Positions 16,657-26,035 of a stretch of DNA of 64,000 nucleotides are shown in pieces (the stretch's first letter is position 1; the number at the start of each line of letters is the position of its first letter). The notes under the pieces were generated by a model, which worked only from the letters and a program-made list of their open reading frames with translations, was not told where the DNA came from and did no database searches. Location: NCBI RefSeq assembly GCF_031326345.1, contig NZ_CP133671.1, positions 6,731,501 through 6,795,500 on the forward strand, written 5' to 3'. The DNA is from Aureispira sp. CCB-E (GTDB taxonomy: Bacteria; Bacteroidota; Bacteroidia; Chitinophagales; Saprospiraceae). The position numbers and the translations under genes were made by a program.

Positions 16657-19600
16657 CTATTGGTTATCTGCTTCTTCTAACTTTCGAGCCTCTCTCATTT
16701 GGGGAACCATTTCTCCACAAGTAGAGAATGGAATTCGACGTCCGCCATTTGGAGTTTCAATATAAAGTGTTCTTCCAGTAGGGTCATCTGTTCCAATGTA
16801 TCTTCTCCAACTTTTATCACTTAAATTCTGGCGAACAATATCACAAATTTGATCAGCATATAGGGTCATATCAACCTCCCATAATTTTAAATGACCATTG
16901 GCGGTTCCTGTAATAACTTTTGTTCCATCATTGCTAAATGCTACTGAAGTAACCCAATCCGTATGATCTGTCAATTTAATAGGGTTGTACTGTGCTCCTA
17001 AATAAGGAAACTCTTTTGAGTCGCCATAACCACGATATTTTTCATCACGGATAGTCCAAAGTGTTGCAGACTTATCCAAACTACCTACAATCAATAGAGT
17101 ACCATCTTTACTAAACTCAACATCAGAGATAGAAGAACCGTGTTGCAAGAATTTTTCAGGCAAATAAGTCGGGTCCTCATTCACTTTGTTCATATCCCAA
17201 ATCATCAGCGTTCCATCTTGGTATCCAATCGCAACAAAACGACCGATAGGATTGAATGCAACAGCTGTAGCATGTTTTTCGCTTCTAGGATCATTCAACA
17301 AAAATTCACGACGTTGATTTTTTAAATTCCAAATCCATACTTCAGATGATTTTCCAACACCTGCCAAGTACTCTCCATTACTAGAAACATCCAAAGATGT
17401 TAATCGATAAGGCGTTTTTCCAATAATAGGTGAAGTTGCACCATCCATATTGGTATAATTTACAGCTGTTCCGCCAGATCCATCATCGCCTGCCGTAATA
17501 ATAGCTTTGCCATTAGGCGTATATTTTAACGCCCAGATACGGCGTCCTTTGTGCGCATCTAACTCATTTACAATTTGTCCAGACTTCGCATCTGTAATAA
17601 GTACTTTATCTCCATCACCAGCTCTAGCTAGTTGTTTGCCATCAGGACTAATATCTAATGTTCTAGCCACTGCTGTATTACTAGAAAGTATTTCTGGTTT
17701 GTTTGATTTATCTTTGCGAGCAGCTTTGCTACCATAAATATCAAATTTCCATTTTAACAACAATCCATCAGAACCAACCGTGTAGATATGCCCATCGTTT
17801 CCTGCAACTTTGATGTTACGAATACGACCAACTCTGCTTCTACCGTCTGGTGCTTGATCCAATCCATTAAAATTAGGGTTATTTTTGTTGACTTCTTCCA
17901 AGCGGTTCAATGCCTTATAAATAGCATCGTACACAAAAGCATCTTTATCTTCTCCACCACTTGCAGAATTTAAGTCATATGCCTCTTTAGCCAAAAGCCC
18001 TTGGATATCTTCATTTTCTTCTTTTGTCGATTTAACCGCAATACTTTGTGCCATAGAAAGACCTTTGATTCCCAATGCAATTTCTTTTTGGCGAATAGCA
18101 TTTGCTTTCTCCTTGTTGGCTACTTCTGTTTGTGCTATTGCAATATCTTTGCTACGCAATGCATCTTCTTTAGCCAAACGAGCCTCTTCCGCTTTTCGCT
18201 TAGCATCTCTTTCAGCATCCTTTGCTTGTCTGGCTCTAGCTTCTGCAATACGAGCTGCCTCCATTGCTGTTAAGTTAGCAGCCTCTGCTCTAGATTTTTC
18301 TTGCAGTGCTTTTTTAGCACTCAAATCGGCATAAAATTCTTGGCGACTTGCTTCCTCCTTACTTAATTCGGCCAAATAAGTTTGACGTAAAGATTCTCTT
18401 TCATTGGCATTAGCTACTCGTTGGCTTCGATGCGCCAAAGCAGCAGAATAAAGTGCCCACAACATCATTCCAATACAGAACAAAACAACCCCTACCCCAA
18501 TGGCACTCCATCGTTTTCGTTTAGTATCTTTGCGCTCTTCAACTTCACGATCTCTATTGGTAGCAGCGACATCATCTTCATGACTAAGTGTCAAAAATTC
18601 AATTGCTCGATCATAATCAATTTCAGGGTTTTCATATCGTTTTGACCAACCTTTGTTGGGGGGCAGTCTCCAAGAATAATCTTCATCATATTCTTCTGGA
18701 TTGAACCACTTCAACCCCATAATTAATTCTGGGTTCGTCCACAAACTCCCTTTCCCATCGTGGTACAAAGCAGCCGCAGAACACAAGCGACCATACATTT
18801 CCGCTGCTTCAGCTTCTTCATTTGCCCACCCTTTTAGACGAGTCCAACGTTTAATTAAACTATCATGCGCAATGCTAATAACACTATCCTCATCTATTTC
18901 TGCAACAGGTGGTGCATTTAGAAAACGTCGTCCAGATTGGCTAAAGGTATAAATCACCAAGCGCACCTCACGCATAGAACGTTCGGTTATTTCCATCATT
19001 TCCCGAACAGTCACCGCACGGCTAGAAGCGCTTCCATCAGGAGCTTTTTCTACCATTGCTCTAAAAATACGTTCACAAATGATGCGTTTTTCTTCTGTAT
19101 CCAAGTCAGAATATGCTTCTTCAGCATGTCTCGCCATTGCCCCTTTGATGGTTCCCACACCTTTGTAGTGCGACATAGCAATAGCGACTTCTGTATTTTG
19201 TTCTTTATCTAACCAGTAATTCCACATACGCAACATCGTATGTTGCAACGTGGCTAACTCGTCTGTATTTTTACCTAAATCGTTGATAATTGCCTTGACA
19301 ACAGCATCATCTATTTCTGCTCGTACTCCTGTGATTTTAACCGCACGATCGTGTTGAATAGGATTAACAATAATACGTTTAAGATCTTCTGGTTTTACCC
19401 TTGGAATCAAAAACTGACCATCGTTAATTGCCTCTGCCAAGCCTCTAAATTCGGCACAATCACCAATATGATTCGAGCGCATTGTCAAAACGATATAAAT
19501 AGGAGCCTCTTTTTGTCTACTTGCATTCAGTAACAAATTGACAAAAGTAGCTGCATCCTCTTCGTTTCTCTTATTTTTTTTACTAAAGTTGAATATTTCC

Positions 19601-20061
19601 TCAAATTGATCGACAACTATCATTAAGTTTTCTCCTCGGCTGATCGTAGATTTTTTGAAAGCCTCAACGATTCCCAAACTGCCATTTCGGAGCATTCCCT
19701 CAATTTTTGCAGGATAACTAGGGTCCATCATTTCGTCTCCATGCAACACATTTCGCTGTGCCAGCTGGCGACTAAGGTTTTCCAATGGATTGTTGCCAGG
19801 AGTACACGTAGCAATGCGCCAAGCAGCTCCTGCTTGCCCATTAAATCCCTCCTTCAAGCGAGGAATCAACATTGCCTTAATAAATGAAGATTTTCCATTC
19901 CCATTGCTACCTACTACTGCCAAAAAACGATTAGAGCGAAGTTTGCGTAACAATTCATCTAGTTGACGTTCTCTACCAAAAAAGAATGAACGGTCGGATG
20001 GCTCAAACGAGCGAAGCCCAGTATAAGGGGCTTGTATATTGAGGGTTTCTACTCCTTGCAT
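16657..20061 (-). CDS. nSTAND1-type NTPase with TM segment, coiled coil and WD40 propeller
   Basis: 1134 aa. Residues 12-480 form a STAND-class ATPase of the nSTAND1 type: opening PYTGLRSFEPSDRSFFFGR (12-30), Walker A GSNGNGKSS (51-59), Walker B LMIVVDQFEEIF (146-157), sensor-like MRSNHIGD (194-201) and the family motif AHDSLIKRW (398-406) before a winged-helix-like part. A single membrane helix follows (about 519-541), then a long Ala/Glu/Lys/Arg coiled coil (about 550-668), then WD40 repeats from about 745 to 1075, with VWIWNL-, LMIWDM-, ATLWTI- and LKLWEV-type blade ends. So the ATPase faces the cytosol and the propeller is probably across the membrane or on its surface. STAND proteins act as ligand-triggered switches; here the propeller would be the sensor or scaffold. 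ATG start; own terminator. Confidence 0.85.
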   Translation of the reverse strand: MQGVETLNIQAPYTGLRSFEPSDRSFFFGRERQLDELLRKLRSNRFLAVVGSNGNGKSSFIKAMLIPRLKEGFNGQAGAAWRIATCTPGNNPLENLSRQLAQRNVLHGDEMMDPSYPAKIEGMLRNGSLGIVEAFKKSTISRGENLMIVVDQFEEIFNFSKKNKRNEEDAATFVNLLLNASRQKEAPIYIVLTMRSNHIGDCAEFRGLAEAINDGQFLIPRVKPEDLKRIIVNPIQHDRAVKITGVRAEIDDAVVKAIINDLGKNTDELATLQHTMLRMWNYWLDKEQNTEVAIAMSHYKGVGTIKGAMARHAEEAYSDLDTEEKRIICERIFRAMVEKAPDGSASSRAVTVREMMEITERSMREVRLVIYTFSQSGRRFLNAPPVAEIDEDSVISIAHDSLIKRWTRLKGWANEEAEAAEMYGRLCSAAALYHDGKGSLWTNPELIMGLKWFNPEEYDEDYSWRLPPNKGWSKRYENPEIDYDRAIEFLTLSHEDDVAATNRDREVEERKDTKRKRWSAIGVGVVLFCIGMMLWALYSAALAHRSQRVANANERESLRQTYLAELSKEEASRQEFYADLSAKKALQEKSRAEAANLTAMEAARIAEARARQAKDAERDAKRKAEEARLAKEDALRSKDIAIAQTEVANKEKANAIRQKEIALGIKGLSMAQSIAVKSTKEENEDIQGLLAKEAYDLNSASGGEDKDAFVYDAIYKALNRLEEVNKNNPNFNGLDQAPDGRSRVGRIRNIKVAGNDGHIYTVGSDGLLLKWKFDIYGSKAARKDKSNKPEILSSNTAVARTLDISPDGKQLARAGDGDKVLITDAKSGQIVNELDAHKGRRIWALKYTPNGKAIITAGDDGSGGTAVNYTNMDGATSPIIGKTPYRLTSLDVSSNGEYLAGVGKSSEVWIWNLKNQRREFLLNDPRSEKHATAVAFNPIGRFVAIGYQDGTLMIWDMNKVNEDPTYLPEKFLQHGSSISDVEFSKDGTLLIVGSLDKSATLWTIRDEKYRGYGDSKEFPYLGAQYNPIKLTDHTDWVTSVAFSNDGTKVITGTANGHLKLWEVDMTLYADQICDIVRQNLSDKSWRRYIGTDDPTGRTLYIETPNGGRRIPFSTCGEMVPQMREARKLEEADNQ

Positions 20062-20529
20062 AGCTGTCTTAAATTAACTGAATGTCTCGGGGTTATGAAA
20101 ATACATCTATTAAAAGATAACATTGTAAGATAAAGAATTATTTAATAATAAAGAACTCCTTTTCCTTAATCCTTTAAGGTTTGTCGTTTTTTTTTGATAA
20201 AATCCCTAAAAAATTGAAAAAATTCGAAACAATATAGAATCTATTTTGTTAGAGTTAGGTTATTATAATACTTCTTCTTTCTCGATAGGTAGCCTATTAT
20301 TCCTTTCTTTTAAAGCTTTTTCTATCAAAAGAAAAAAAGCTTTATCCTTTTGAAAAGGCAACTAATTTAATAAAAAAAATGAACTTCTAAAATGATCTAT
20401 AGGAATTAATAAACAATAAACATGTATTTATTTTAAAAATGTATTAATTTCTAGAAAACAATGCTTATTGAACTTTACAAAAGTATAAAATACTCCTCTA
20501 CTTTTTGTCCTTTTCATATTAAGTTTGAG
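20062..20529. other. intergenic, 468 bp
   Basis: Very AT-rich. It holds an imperfect inverted repeat built on AAAGCTTTTT around 20312-20343, without a T tail, which might weakly end murA transcripts. No other feature. Confidence 0.4.
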
Positions 20530-21852
20530 TTAAAGGTCTACTCGCTTAATCTTAGCACCCAATGCATTTAAGCGCTCATCAATACGCTCGTATCCTCTAT
20601 CAATTTGATTGATTTGCAATATTTTACTAGTTCCCTTCGCCGACATGGCAGCAATCAATAAAGACACCCCTGCACGAATATCGGGTGAGGTCATTGTTAT
20701 TCCTCTCAAAGGATATTGTCTACCCAATCCAATAATATTAGCTCGATGTGGATCACACAAAATAACCTGTGCTCCCATATCTATCAACTTGTCAACAAAA
20801 AACAATCGGCTTTCAAACATTTTCTGATGGATCAGAACACTTCCCCTTGCTTGTGTGGCAACAACCAGTAAAATACTCATTAAGTCAGGCGGAAAACCAG
20901 GCCATGGCGCATCATACACTGTCATAATAGAGCCATCTATAAAGGTTTGAATTTCGTATAATTCTTGCGCTGGCACATAAATATCATCGCCAATAATTTC
21001 AAATTGTATTCCCATACGACGATAAACAGGCAAAATATTTCCTAAAGCATCGGCTCGGACATTTTTAATGGTCAATTCAGATTGAGTCATGGCAGCCATT
21101 CCCAAAAAACTACCAATTTCAATCATATCAGGCAACAAGCGATGCCCTGTTCCAAACATTTGACCAACACCTTCTATGGTTAATTTATTAGAGCCAACAC
21201 CTGTTATTCTTGCGCCCATTCCATTTAACATTTTGCACAACTGTTGTAGGTAAGGCTCGCAAGCAGCATTATAAATAGTCGTCATCCCTTTTGCCATTAC
21301 AGCAGCCATCAAGGTATTGGCAGTACCAGTTACAGAAATTTCATCCATCAAGATATAGCTTCCTTTGAGTTCGGTCGCTTTGATGGAGTACATGTTTTTA
21401 TCAATATTATAATTAAACGCTGCTCCTAGTTTTTGTAATCCCAACAGGTGCGTATCCAATCGACGGCGACCAATTTTATCTCCACCAGGTTGCGGTAAAA
21501 CAGCCTCTCCATAGCGAGCCAACAAAGGTCCTAAAAGCATCACAGAACCTCTTATTTTGCTTGCTTTTTGTACATATTCTACACTCTTCAAATAGTCTAA
21601 ATCAATTTCTTTTGCCTCAAAGGTGTAACTATTGTTATCAACCTTATTAACGACAACACCTAAGCCTTTTAATAAATCAATTAACATCACCACATCTTTT
21701 ATATTCGGCAAGTTGGTTAATGTTACTTTCTCTCGTGTTAATAACGTAGCACAAATCACCTGTAAGGCTTCATTTTTAGCACCTTGAGGTGTTATTTCAC
21801 CACTTAACTTGTGTCCTCCCTCTACTATAAAAGCTTGATTTTTATTTGACAT
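20530..21852 (-). CDS. murA: UDP-N-acetylglucosamine 1-carboxyvinyltransferase MurA
   Basis: First committed enzyme of peptidoglycan synthesis: transfers enolpyruvate from PEP to UDP-GlcNAc in the cytosol. 440 aa, near family length. The substrate loop GAKNEALQ (24-31) carries the conserved Lys-Asn pair. The catalytic loop reads PGGDKIGRRRLDTHLLGL, so residue 125, the position of Cys115 in E. coli MurA, is Asp. Cys-to-Asp at this site is known to preserve activity but abolish covalent fosfomycin binding, so natural fosfomycin insensitivity is predicted. The fold continues with PGFPPDLMS and IFESRL-like segments (here MFESRLFFV). ATG start; single-gene unit. Confidence 0.97.
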   Translation of the reverse strand: MSNKNQAFIVEGGHKLSGEITPQGAKNEALQVICATLLTREKVTLTNLPNIKDVVMLIDLLKGLGVVVNKVDNNSYTFEAKEIDLDYLKSVEYVQKASKIRGSVMLLGPLLARYGEAVLPQPGGDKIGRRRLDTHLLGLQKLGAAFNYNIDKNMYSIKATELKGSYILMDEISVTGTANTLMAAVMAKGMTTIYNAACEPYLQQLCKMLNGMGARITGVGSNKLTIEGVGQMFGTGHRLLPDMIEIGSFLGMAAMTQSELTIKNVRADALGNILPVYRRMGIQFEIIGDDIYVPAQELYEIQTFIDGSIMTVYDAPWPGFPPDLMSILLVVATQARGSVLIHQKMFESRLFFVDKLIDMGAQVILCDPHRANIIGLGRQYPLRGITMTSPDIRAGVSLLIAAMSAKGTSKILQINQIDRGYERIDERLNALGAKIKRVDL

Positions 21853-22547
21853 AATAATTTAAAATTTCGTTTTATTGTTCATTTCGGATATTTAAGTAAT
21901 CGTTTGCTGAAAACACTTACTTTTTTTAGAGTGATCATTTATTATAAACTATATTATTAATAATCAACTCGATATAACTCAACTGTTGCTCCCCACTTTT
22001 AGGGATACTTATGGCTAAGTCATTCAACCTTAAAAATACTAATTATAATGTGAGTTATTCATAGAAAATCGCTTCAAAGTGATAATTATTTGTCAGAGAT
22101 TCCACAAATTTTAAAATCTCCCAATATTTGAATCTCTTTTTCTTACTTTATAATTCCATCACAAAATCATATCAGCTTAATTATCCGTAAAATGCACTCT
22201 TACTTATTTTAAACCTAAAAAACTGATAATCAACGGCAACTCCCTCACAAAGTACTACGTAGTAGCACTAATACAAGATGCTTATTTATGTTTTTCTATA
22301 AAAAGCTAAAAAATCAACAGAGTATTATTACTTTGTATTTCTTTATAAGTAAGTGGTCAGAAAAAATAAGAACAAAAAATGGGATTATTTTTTGTGAATC
22401 AAAGAAGAAAAAGGAAGGCTTAGCGAGCTAAGACAAGTTTTTCTGATGAAGAGTAGCGCAAAAAGAAGGCTGTTTTAGCTACACTGCTACTGCGTGGTAC
22501 TTGTTATTTTTTTTGAACGATTACTTAATCACAAGACTCAATGATTT
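21853..22547. other. intergenic, 695 bp, with an internal candidate mobile or repeat unit
   Basis: No gene is found. TTAAGTAATCGTT at 21892-21904 is repeated inverted at 22517-22529, enclosing a unit of about 640 bp. Within it are a palindromic copy of a repeat core at 22251-22268 (TACTACGTAGTA) and the longer repeat at 22397-22529. Another similar end (TAAGTAAGTGGTCAG) lies near 22350. The right end is 18 bp before the next ATG. Confidence 0.4.
22397..22529 (+). repeat. dispersed intergenic repeat, copy R1
   Basis: 133 bp that recur at 55087-55217. The right-hand 85 bp are nearly identical in the two copies (from TCTGATGAAGAGTAGC to GAACGATTACTTAAT, including GCTACTGCGTGGTACTTG). The left block is AATCAAAGAAGAAAAA in both. 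Between them, about 27 bp (GGAAGGCTTAGC...GACAAGTT) match copy R2 only when reverse-complemented. No coding capacity. Confidence 0.8.
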
Positions 22548-23507
22548 ATGAAATTCAGTTTTAGCAAATGGCTCAAACGCCTAGTGTATTTGTCTATATT
22601 TGTTTTCATCAGTTCTAACTTTGTATTGTACAATCATGCTTATTATTTTACACATTTTGTAGACAAAGATTTACCCAAAGTTACGACCGCCACCCTAGAT
22701 AATAAATCTCTAATGGATAAAATAAAATTAGGCATTTATGGGGTAGAAATTCCTAAACCCCGTAACAAAACACTTCCCGATAGCACTTATCAAGCCGTTA
22801 CTTTGGGCAGTCAACCTCAACTTCATGCTTGGATGCTTTTAACCACACAAACTCCCAAAGGAGTCATGATTCTTTTTCATGGATACAGTGTCTCTAAATC
22901 TTCTCTATTGGAACGTGCCAAGGTACTTCGAAAACTAGGTTACCATACTTTTTTGGTAGATGCTAGAGGACATGGTGACTCTGAAGGATTTCAGACATCA
23001 ATTGGCTATCATGAAGCTCAAGATGTGTATACTGCTTATCAATACATTAGACGATATTACGAAGATTTGCCAATTAGTTTCTTGGGCGTATCGATGGGAG
23101 CAGTAAGCATTCTCAAAGCGGTACATGACTATCAATTAAATGCCGAAGCATTGATTTTAGAATGTCCTTTTCGTTCGCTTTCTGATGCAGTATACAATCG
23201 ATTTGAAAATATGAAAATTCCTACTTTCATTCTACCTCAGTTGCTTCTTTTTTGGGGAGGTATTCAAAATAACATGGACTTTAAAGCACACAATAGTTTG
23301 ACCTATGCCCAGAAAGTGACAATACCAACATTGATTATTTATGGGAAAAAGGACCCTAAAGTGAAACAACAAGAAGTAGATGATATATTTAATGCCTTAG
23401 TTAGTGAAGAGAAAAAGTTAACTATTTTAGAAAAATCAGGGCATGATAATATTATGCAAGATGACGTTGCAGGGTGGACCAAAGCCGTCTGGAGTTTTTT
23501 AGATTAG
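22548..23507 (+). CDS. alpha/beta hydrolase, membrane-anchored
   Basis: 319 aa. An N-terminal membrane helix (about 12-30) probably anchors it with the hydrolase domain outside. The fold is clear: HGYS (111-114) gives the oxyanion hole, GVSMG (180-184) the nucleophile elbow with Ser182, Asp269 follows IIYGKKDP, and His299 lies in KSGHDN; DARGHGDSEG (138-147) is typical of the serine-hydrolase/acylglycerol-lipase-like group. Lid region about 205-250. Substrate unknown: a lipid or ester is likely. ATG at 22548, 18 bp after a dispersed repeat that may carry its promoter. Divergent in sense from the converging lipoprotein gene, with a shared hairpin between. Confidence 0.88.
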   Translation: MKFSFSKWLKRLVYLSIFVFISSNFVLYNHAYYFTHFVDKDLPKVTTATLDNKSLMDKIKLGIYGVEIPKPRNKTLPDSTYQAVTLGSQPQLHAWMLLTTQTPKGVMILFHGYSVSKSSLLERAKVLRKLGYHTFLVDARGHGDSEGFQTSIGYHEAQDVYTAYQYIRRYYEDLPISFLGVSMGAVSILKAVHDYQLNAEALILECPFRSLSDAVYNRFENMKIPTFILPQLLLFWGGIQNNMDFKAHNSLTYAQKVTIPTLIIYGKKDPKVKQQEVDDIFNALVSEEKKLTILEKSGHDNIMQDDVAGWTKAVWSFLD

Positions 23508-23587
23508 ACGCTTCAAGTCGTCATTTATTAAAACAATGGTCTAGGAGCAATGCTAGCAACTACGCGTCACATCTTCCTAAAAAATCA

Positions 23588-23614
23588 TTAGTCGCAAGTT
23601 ATACTTGCGACTAA
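23588..23614 (-). terminator. hairpin terminator between converging genes
   Basis: Perfect 12-bp stem (TTAGTCGCAAGT with its complement) and a TAT loop. On the minus strand it is followed by TGATTTTTTAG, so it suits the lipoprotein gene that stops at 23656; on the plus strand there is no T tail. Confidence 0.7.
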
Positions 23615-23655
23615 CAACAACTTTCTAAACATTTAGTTAAATAAAGGATTCTCTT

Positions 23656-24474
23656 TTAGCGATTATTATATTTCAACATAAAAACAGGATCAATTTTCAT
23701 AATATCCCAATCATCAGGTTCGCCGACATCGTACAAGGCATCTTTTTCCGATCCGATATAATAAACAGGGATCTCTGTATCCCCTATCCCCGCTTCTGCT
23801 AACAGAGCCTCTGCTAAACGCGCTGAGTCCTGTCTATACTCTGCAAGTAGGTACTCTTTCCTGCGATCAAGTTCTTCGTATGCTTTGTTGTAAATTTGAA
23901 TACCAATCAATTCATTATCTCTATAATAATACGTTTCGGTACGTTCATTTTTTTCGGTATCGTCATAATAGTTGACAGCTCCTGTCAACACACCATCTTC
24001 ATAAACAACAACATCTGTTTTGCGTTGTCCATTTTCGTGATACTGGATTTCAAAATTAATGTTTCCATCTTTGGCAGCAGAATAAAAGAATTTGTGTTTC
24101 GGATTGCCATTCCCCCAATAATAAACAGTAGAATCAATACGAATACCATTTTCAAAATGAGCGATCAACAAGGTATCACCTTCTTCATCATACTTGTATT
24201 GAGTACCATGCATACGGCTTCTTCGATAAGGGGCATCTTCCATCTTGTAGATAATTCTTCCCGTTAGTTTATCGGTCCAATAAGACGTAACAATGTATGT
24301 ACTATCGGTATCTTCTACTTTAACTTCACAAATCTGGGGTGCCAAAGAATTGATTGTAACCGTTGTATCTGGATAAACAAGGTCTTCTGTGTCGTCAAAT
24401 GGGTTTAAAGCTTTTGGAATTTCGCAAGAGCTTAATAAGCCTAATAGGATAAGAAAACAAATAAAAACTTTCAT
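23656..24474 (-). CDS. lipoprotein with MORN/YwqK-like repeats
   Basis: 272 aa. Lipobox GLLSSC with Cys17. The middle (about 85-190) has successive short beta-hairpin repeats of the type GTQYKYDEEGDTLLIAHFENG, VYYWGNGNPKHKFFY, EIQYHENGQRKTD and AVNYYDDTEKNERTET, i.e. the MORN-like pattern of YwqK-type proteins. These are common in Bacteroidota surface lipoproteins with no assigned biochemical role; annotators sometimes call them 'toxin-antitoxin system YwqK family antitoxin', for which nothing here gives support. C-terminal 50 residues are acidic. ATG start; monocistronic. Confidence 0.75.
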   Translation of the reverse strand: MKVFICFLILLGLLSSCEIPKALNPFDDTEDLVYPDTTVTINSLAPQICEVKVEDTDSTYIVTSYWTDKLTGRIIYKMEDAPYRRSRMHGTQYKYDEEGDTLLIAHFENGIRIDSTVYYWGNGNPKHKFFYSAAKDGNINFEIQYHENGQRKTDVVVYEDGVLTGAVNYYDDTEKNERTETYYYRDNELIGIQIYNKAYEELDRRKEYLLAEYRQDSARLAEALLAEAGIGDTEIPVYYIGSEKDALYDVGEPDDWDIMKIDPVFMLKYNNR

Positions 24475-24644
24475 ATTACTTAGGTTGAAACAACGCTATC
24501 CTATCTAAATAAAATTAGGGAGTCAAGTATGAAATCATACTTATAAGCGCATAATCATTAACAGGTGTTATGGTACTAAAATAATCATCTATTGAGCACA
24601 TTCAAAAAACTGCTCAACTTAGTAGTTTGTTGACCAGTTTATGA

Positions 24645-24770
24645 GATCGCTTAGTTACTTGCCACATTGCGTACGCTCGCTATGCTCGTAAGTTTAGTTA
24701 ACAAAAAGATAAAAAATACATTCCTGTTAGTTTATCAACGACCACGAAGTAGTAGTGCAGCTAACTATTT
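24645..24770 (+). repeat. dispersed intergenic repeat, copy R6 (gap 24475-24933)
   Basis: About 125 bp related to the copy at 58321-58450. The left block (AAGTTTAGTTAACAAAAAGA, then TACATTCCTGTTAG) aligns directly with that copy, while the core CCACGAAGTAGTAGTGCAGC aligns only in reverse complement (GCTGC.CTACT.C.TGG). The rest of the 459-bp gap has no gene; it ends with the terminator of the exb operon. Confidence 0.65.
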
Positions 24771-24862
24771 AATATAAATATAAAGCTTTATCTTGGTTTT
24801 ATAAGAATCTACCAAAGAAGTTTTTTGTCTTTTAGCATAGGGATAACAACTTCCTAATACCA

Positions 24863-24899
24863 AAAGGAAAAGCCATTTTCTTTTGAAAGAAAATGGCTT
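24863..24899 (-). terminator. terminator after the exbD gene cluster
   Basis: A long AT-rich stem AAGCCATTTTCTT with its complement (24870-24882 with 24887-24899); on the minus strand it runs into TTTTCCTTTTGG. It lies about 35 nt past the stop at 24934. Confidence 0.7.
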
Positions 24900-24933
24900 A
24901 GTAGATTAGAGTGCCCATTACTGGGATATATTT

Positions 24934-25407
24934 TTATTGATCGCCCAAATCGGTTGCTAAATAGCTCACTTTACGGAAATCAATTTTACGCAATTCTGTT
25001 TTTACATCGGTAACAATACCCATTTTAACGCCTTTGTCGACACGCATAGCGCAAGTCATTTTATCACGTAATTTAGCAGGTGTTACCTTTTGTTTTTCAT
25101 TGGCAATAAACAATGGAATTTGCGAAGCATCGGCAAATTGATCGTTCAATTGGATACGAGGTGCTGTTCCCATCTGAGAAATATATTTCTCTACTGGCGA
25201 ACCGATATAAATATGCGTAACCAAAGATTTTTTTTCTAATTTTTGTAGTTCAGAAGCATTCGGTACCTGAATTTTTACCATTACTTCACTATCTCTCATT
25301 TTTGTTACTACCATAAAGAAGAACAATAGCATGAAAACGATATCTGGCAAAGAGGCAGTTGTGATACCTGGTGCGTCTTTTTTACCTTTTTTCTTAAACT
25401 TAGACAT
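24934..25407 (-). CDS. ExbD/TolR-family biopolymer transport protein (third copy)
   Basis: 157 aa. Lys-rich cytosolic start, then one membrane helix LPDIVFMLLFFFMVV (about 21-35) with the proton-path Asp22 conserved; the periplasmic part follows. Works with ExbB and TonB, or a Tol-like partner, to couple the proton gradient to outer-membrane events. It differs from the other two copies in lacking their shared C-terminal block SYE.YV.VY and has VSYLATDLGDQ at the end. Begins 48 bp after the previous exbD copy. ATG start. Confidence 0.9.
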   Translation of the reverse strand: MSKFKKKGKKDAPGITTASLPDIVFMLLFFFMVVTKMRDSEVMVKIQVPNASELQKLEKKSLVTHIYIGSPVEKYISQMGTAPRIQLNDQFADASQIPLFIANEKQKVTPAKLRDKMTCAMRVDKGVKMGIVTDVKTELRKIDFRKVSYLATDLGDQ

Positions 25408-25455
25408 AACTTAATATTATAATCAATAAGGTTAACTTTCTAATTAAATTCTACA

Positions 25456-25983
25456 CTATTGGTTGATAGCAATAGTTGAAGATTCTACTTCTGAAATCAC
25501 CAAAGGGTAATTTTTGCGAACAGCAGCCTGCGATTTTTTATCCAAATCATCATAATGTTGTCCAAATCTTCGAAGCGATTCATTATCCCAAATATGATTG
25601 TATCCAGCTTTAATTTCGTTGTAAACCGCCACATAAGTTTCGTAAGAGGTACCATGATCATTTTGTAATGACACGATAGCTTTTTTAGGCGATTCGGCTT
25701 CTTTCAAAATTAACTGTTCTGTTCTAGATTGCAAAGAGCTCAATTGAGCTCTTTCACCTTCTATCATCAATTCATTTTTGAAATTTATATGTACAGACAA
25801 TACATTTCTATTTTCATAATTCTGTTTAACAATGTCTTCTGTCCAAGCTGGCAACAAGACATTTAGCCCTGTATCGGTTTGGATAGTAGTTGTTACCAAG
25901 AAAAAAATCAACAATAAAAAAGCAACGTCTGCCAAAGATCCTGCACTAACAACAGGTACCATTTTTTTCTTCGTTTTTTTCAT
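25456..25983 (-). CDS. ExbD/TolR-family biopolymer transport protein (second copy)
   Basis: 175 aa with Asp19 in the membrane helix (GSLADVAFLLLIFFLVTTT, about 15-33). The periplasmic domain shares with copy 1 the block TSYETYVAVYNEI, FGQHYDDLDKK and YPLVISEVES, so the two are recent paralogues. It follows copy 1 after a 133-bp gap containing a terminator-like hairpin, so its expression may be lower or regulated separately. ATG start. Confidence 0.9.
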   Translation of the reverse strand: MKKTKKKMVPVVSAGSLADVAFLLLIFFLVTTTIQTDTGLNVLLPAWTEDIVKQNYENRNVLSVHINFKNELMIEGERAQLSSLQSRTEQLILKEAESPKKAIVSLQNDHGTSYETYVAVYNEIKAGYNHIWDNESLRRFGQHYDDLDKKSQAAVRKNYPLVISEVESSTIAINQ

Positions 25984-26035
25984 AAGAACTTCTTTTTAAT
26001 GGTCATACTATTCCAAAAGATTGCTAGATAGAAGT

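Noticed and set aside
16657-20061. Considered whether the nSTAND protein and neighbours are a known defence system (for example Avs type).
   Set aside because: No effector nuclease, protease or TIR domain is present, and no other defence gene is in the window.
23656-24474. Considered calling the MORN-like lipoprotein an antitoxin (YwqK).
   Set aside because: The repeat resembles YwqK, but it has a lipoprotein signal and no toxin gene is adjacent.
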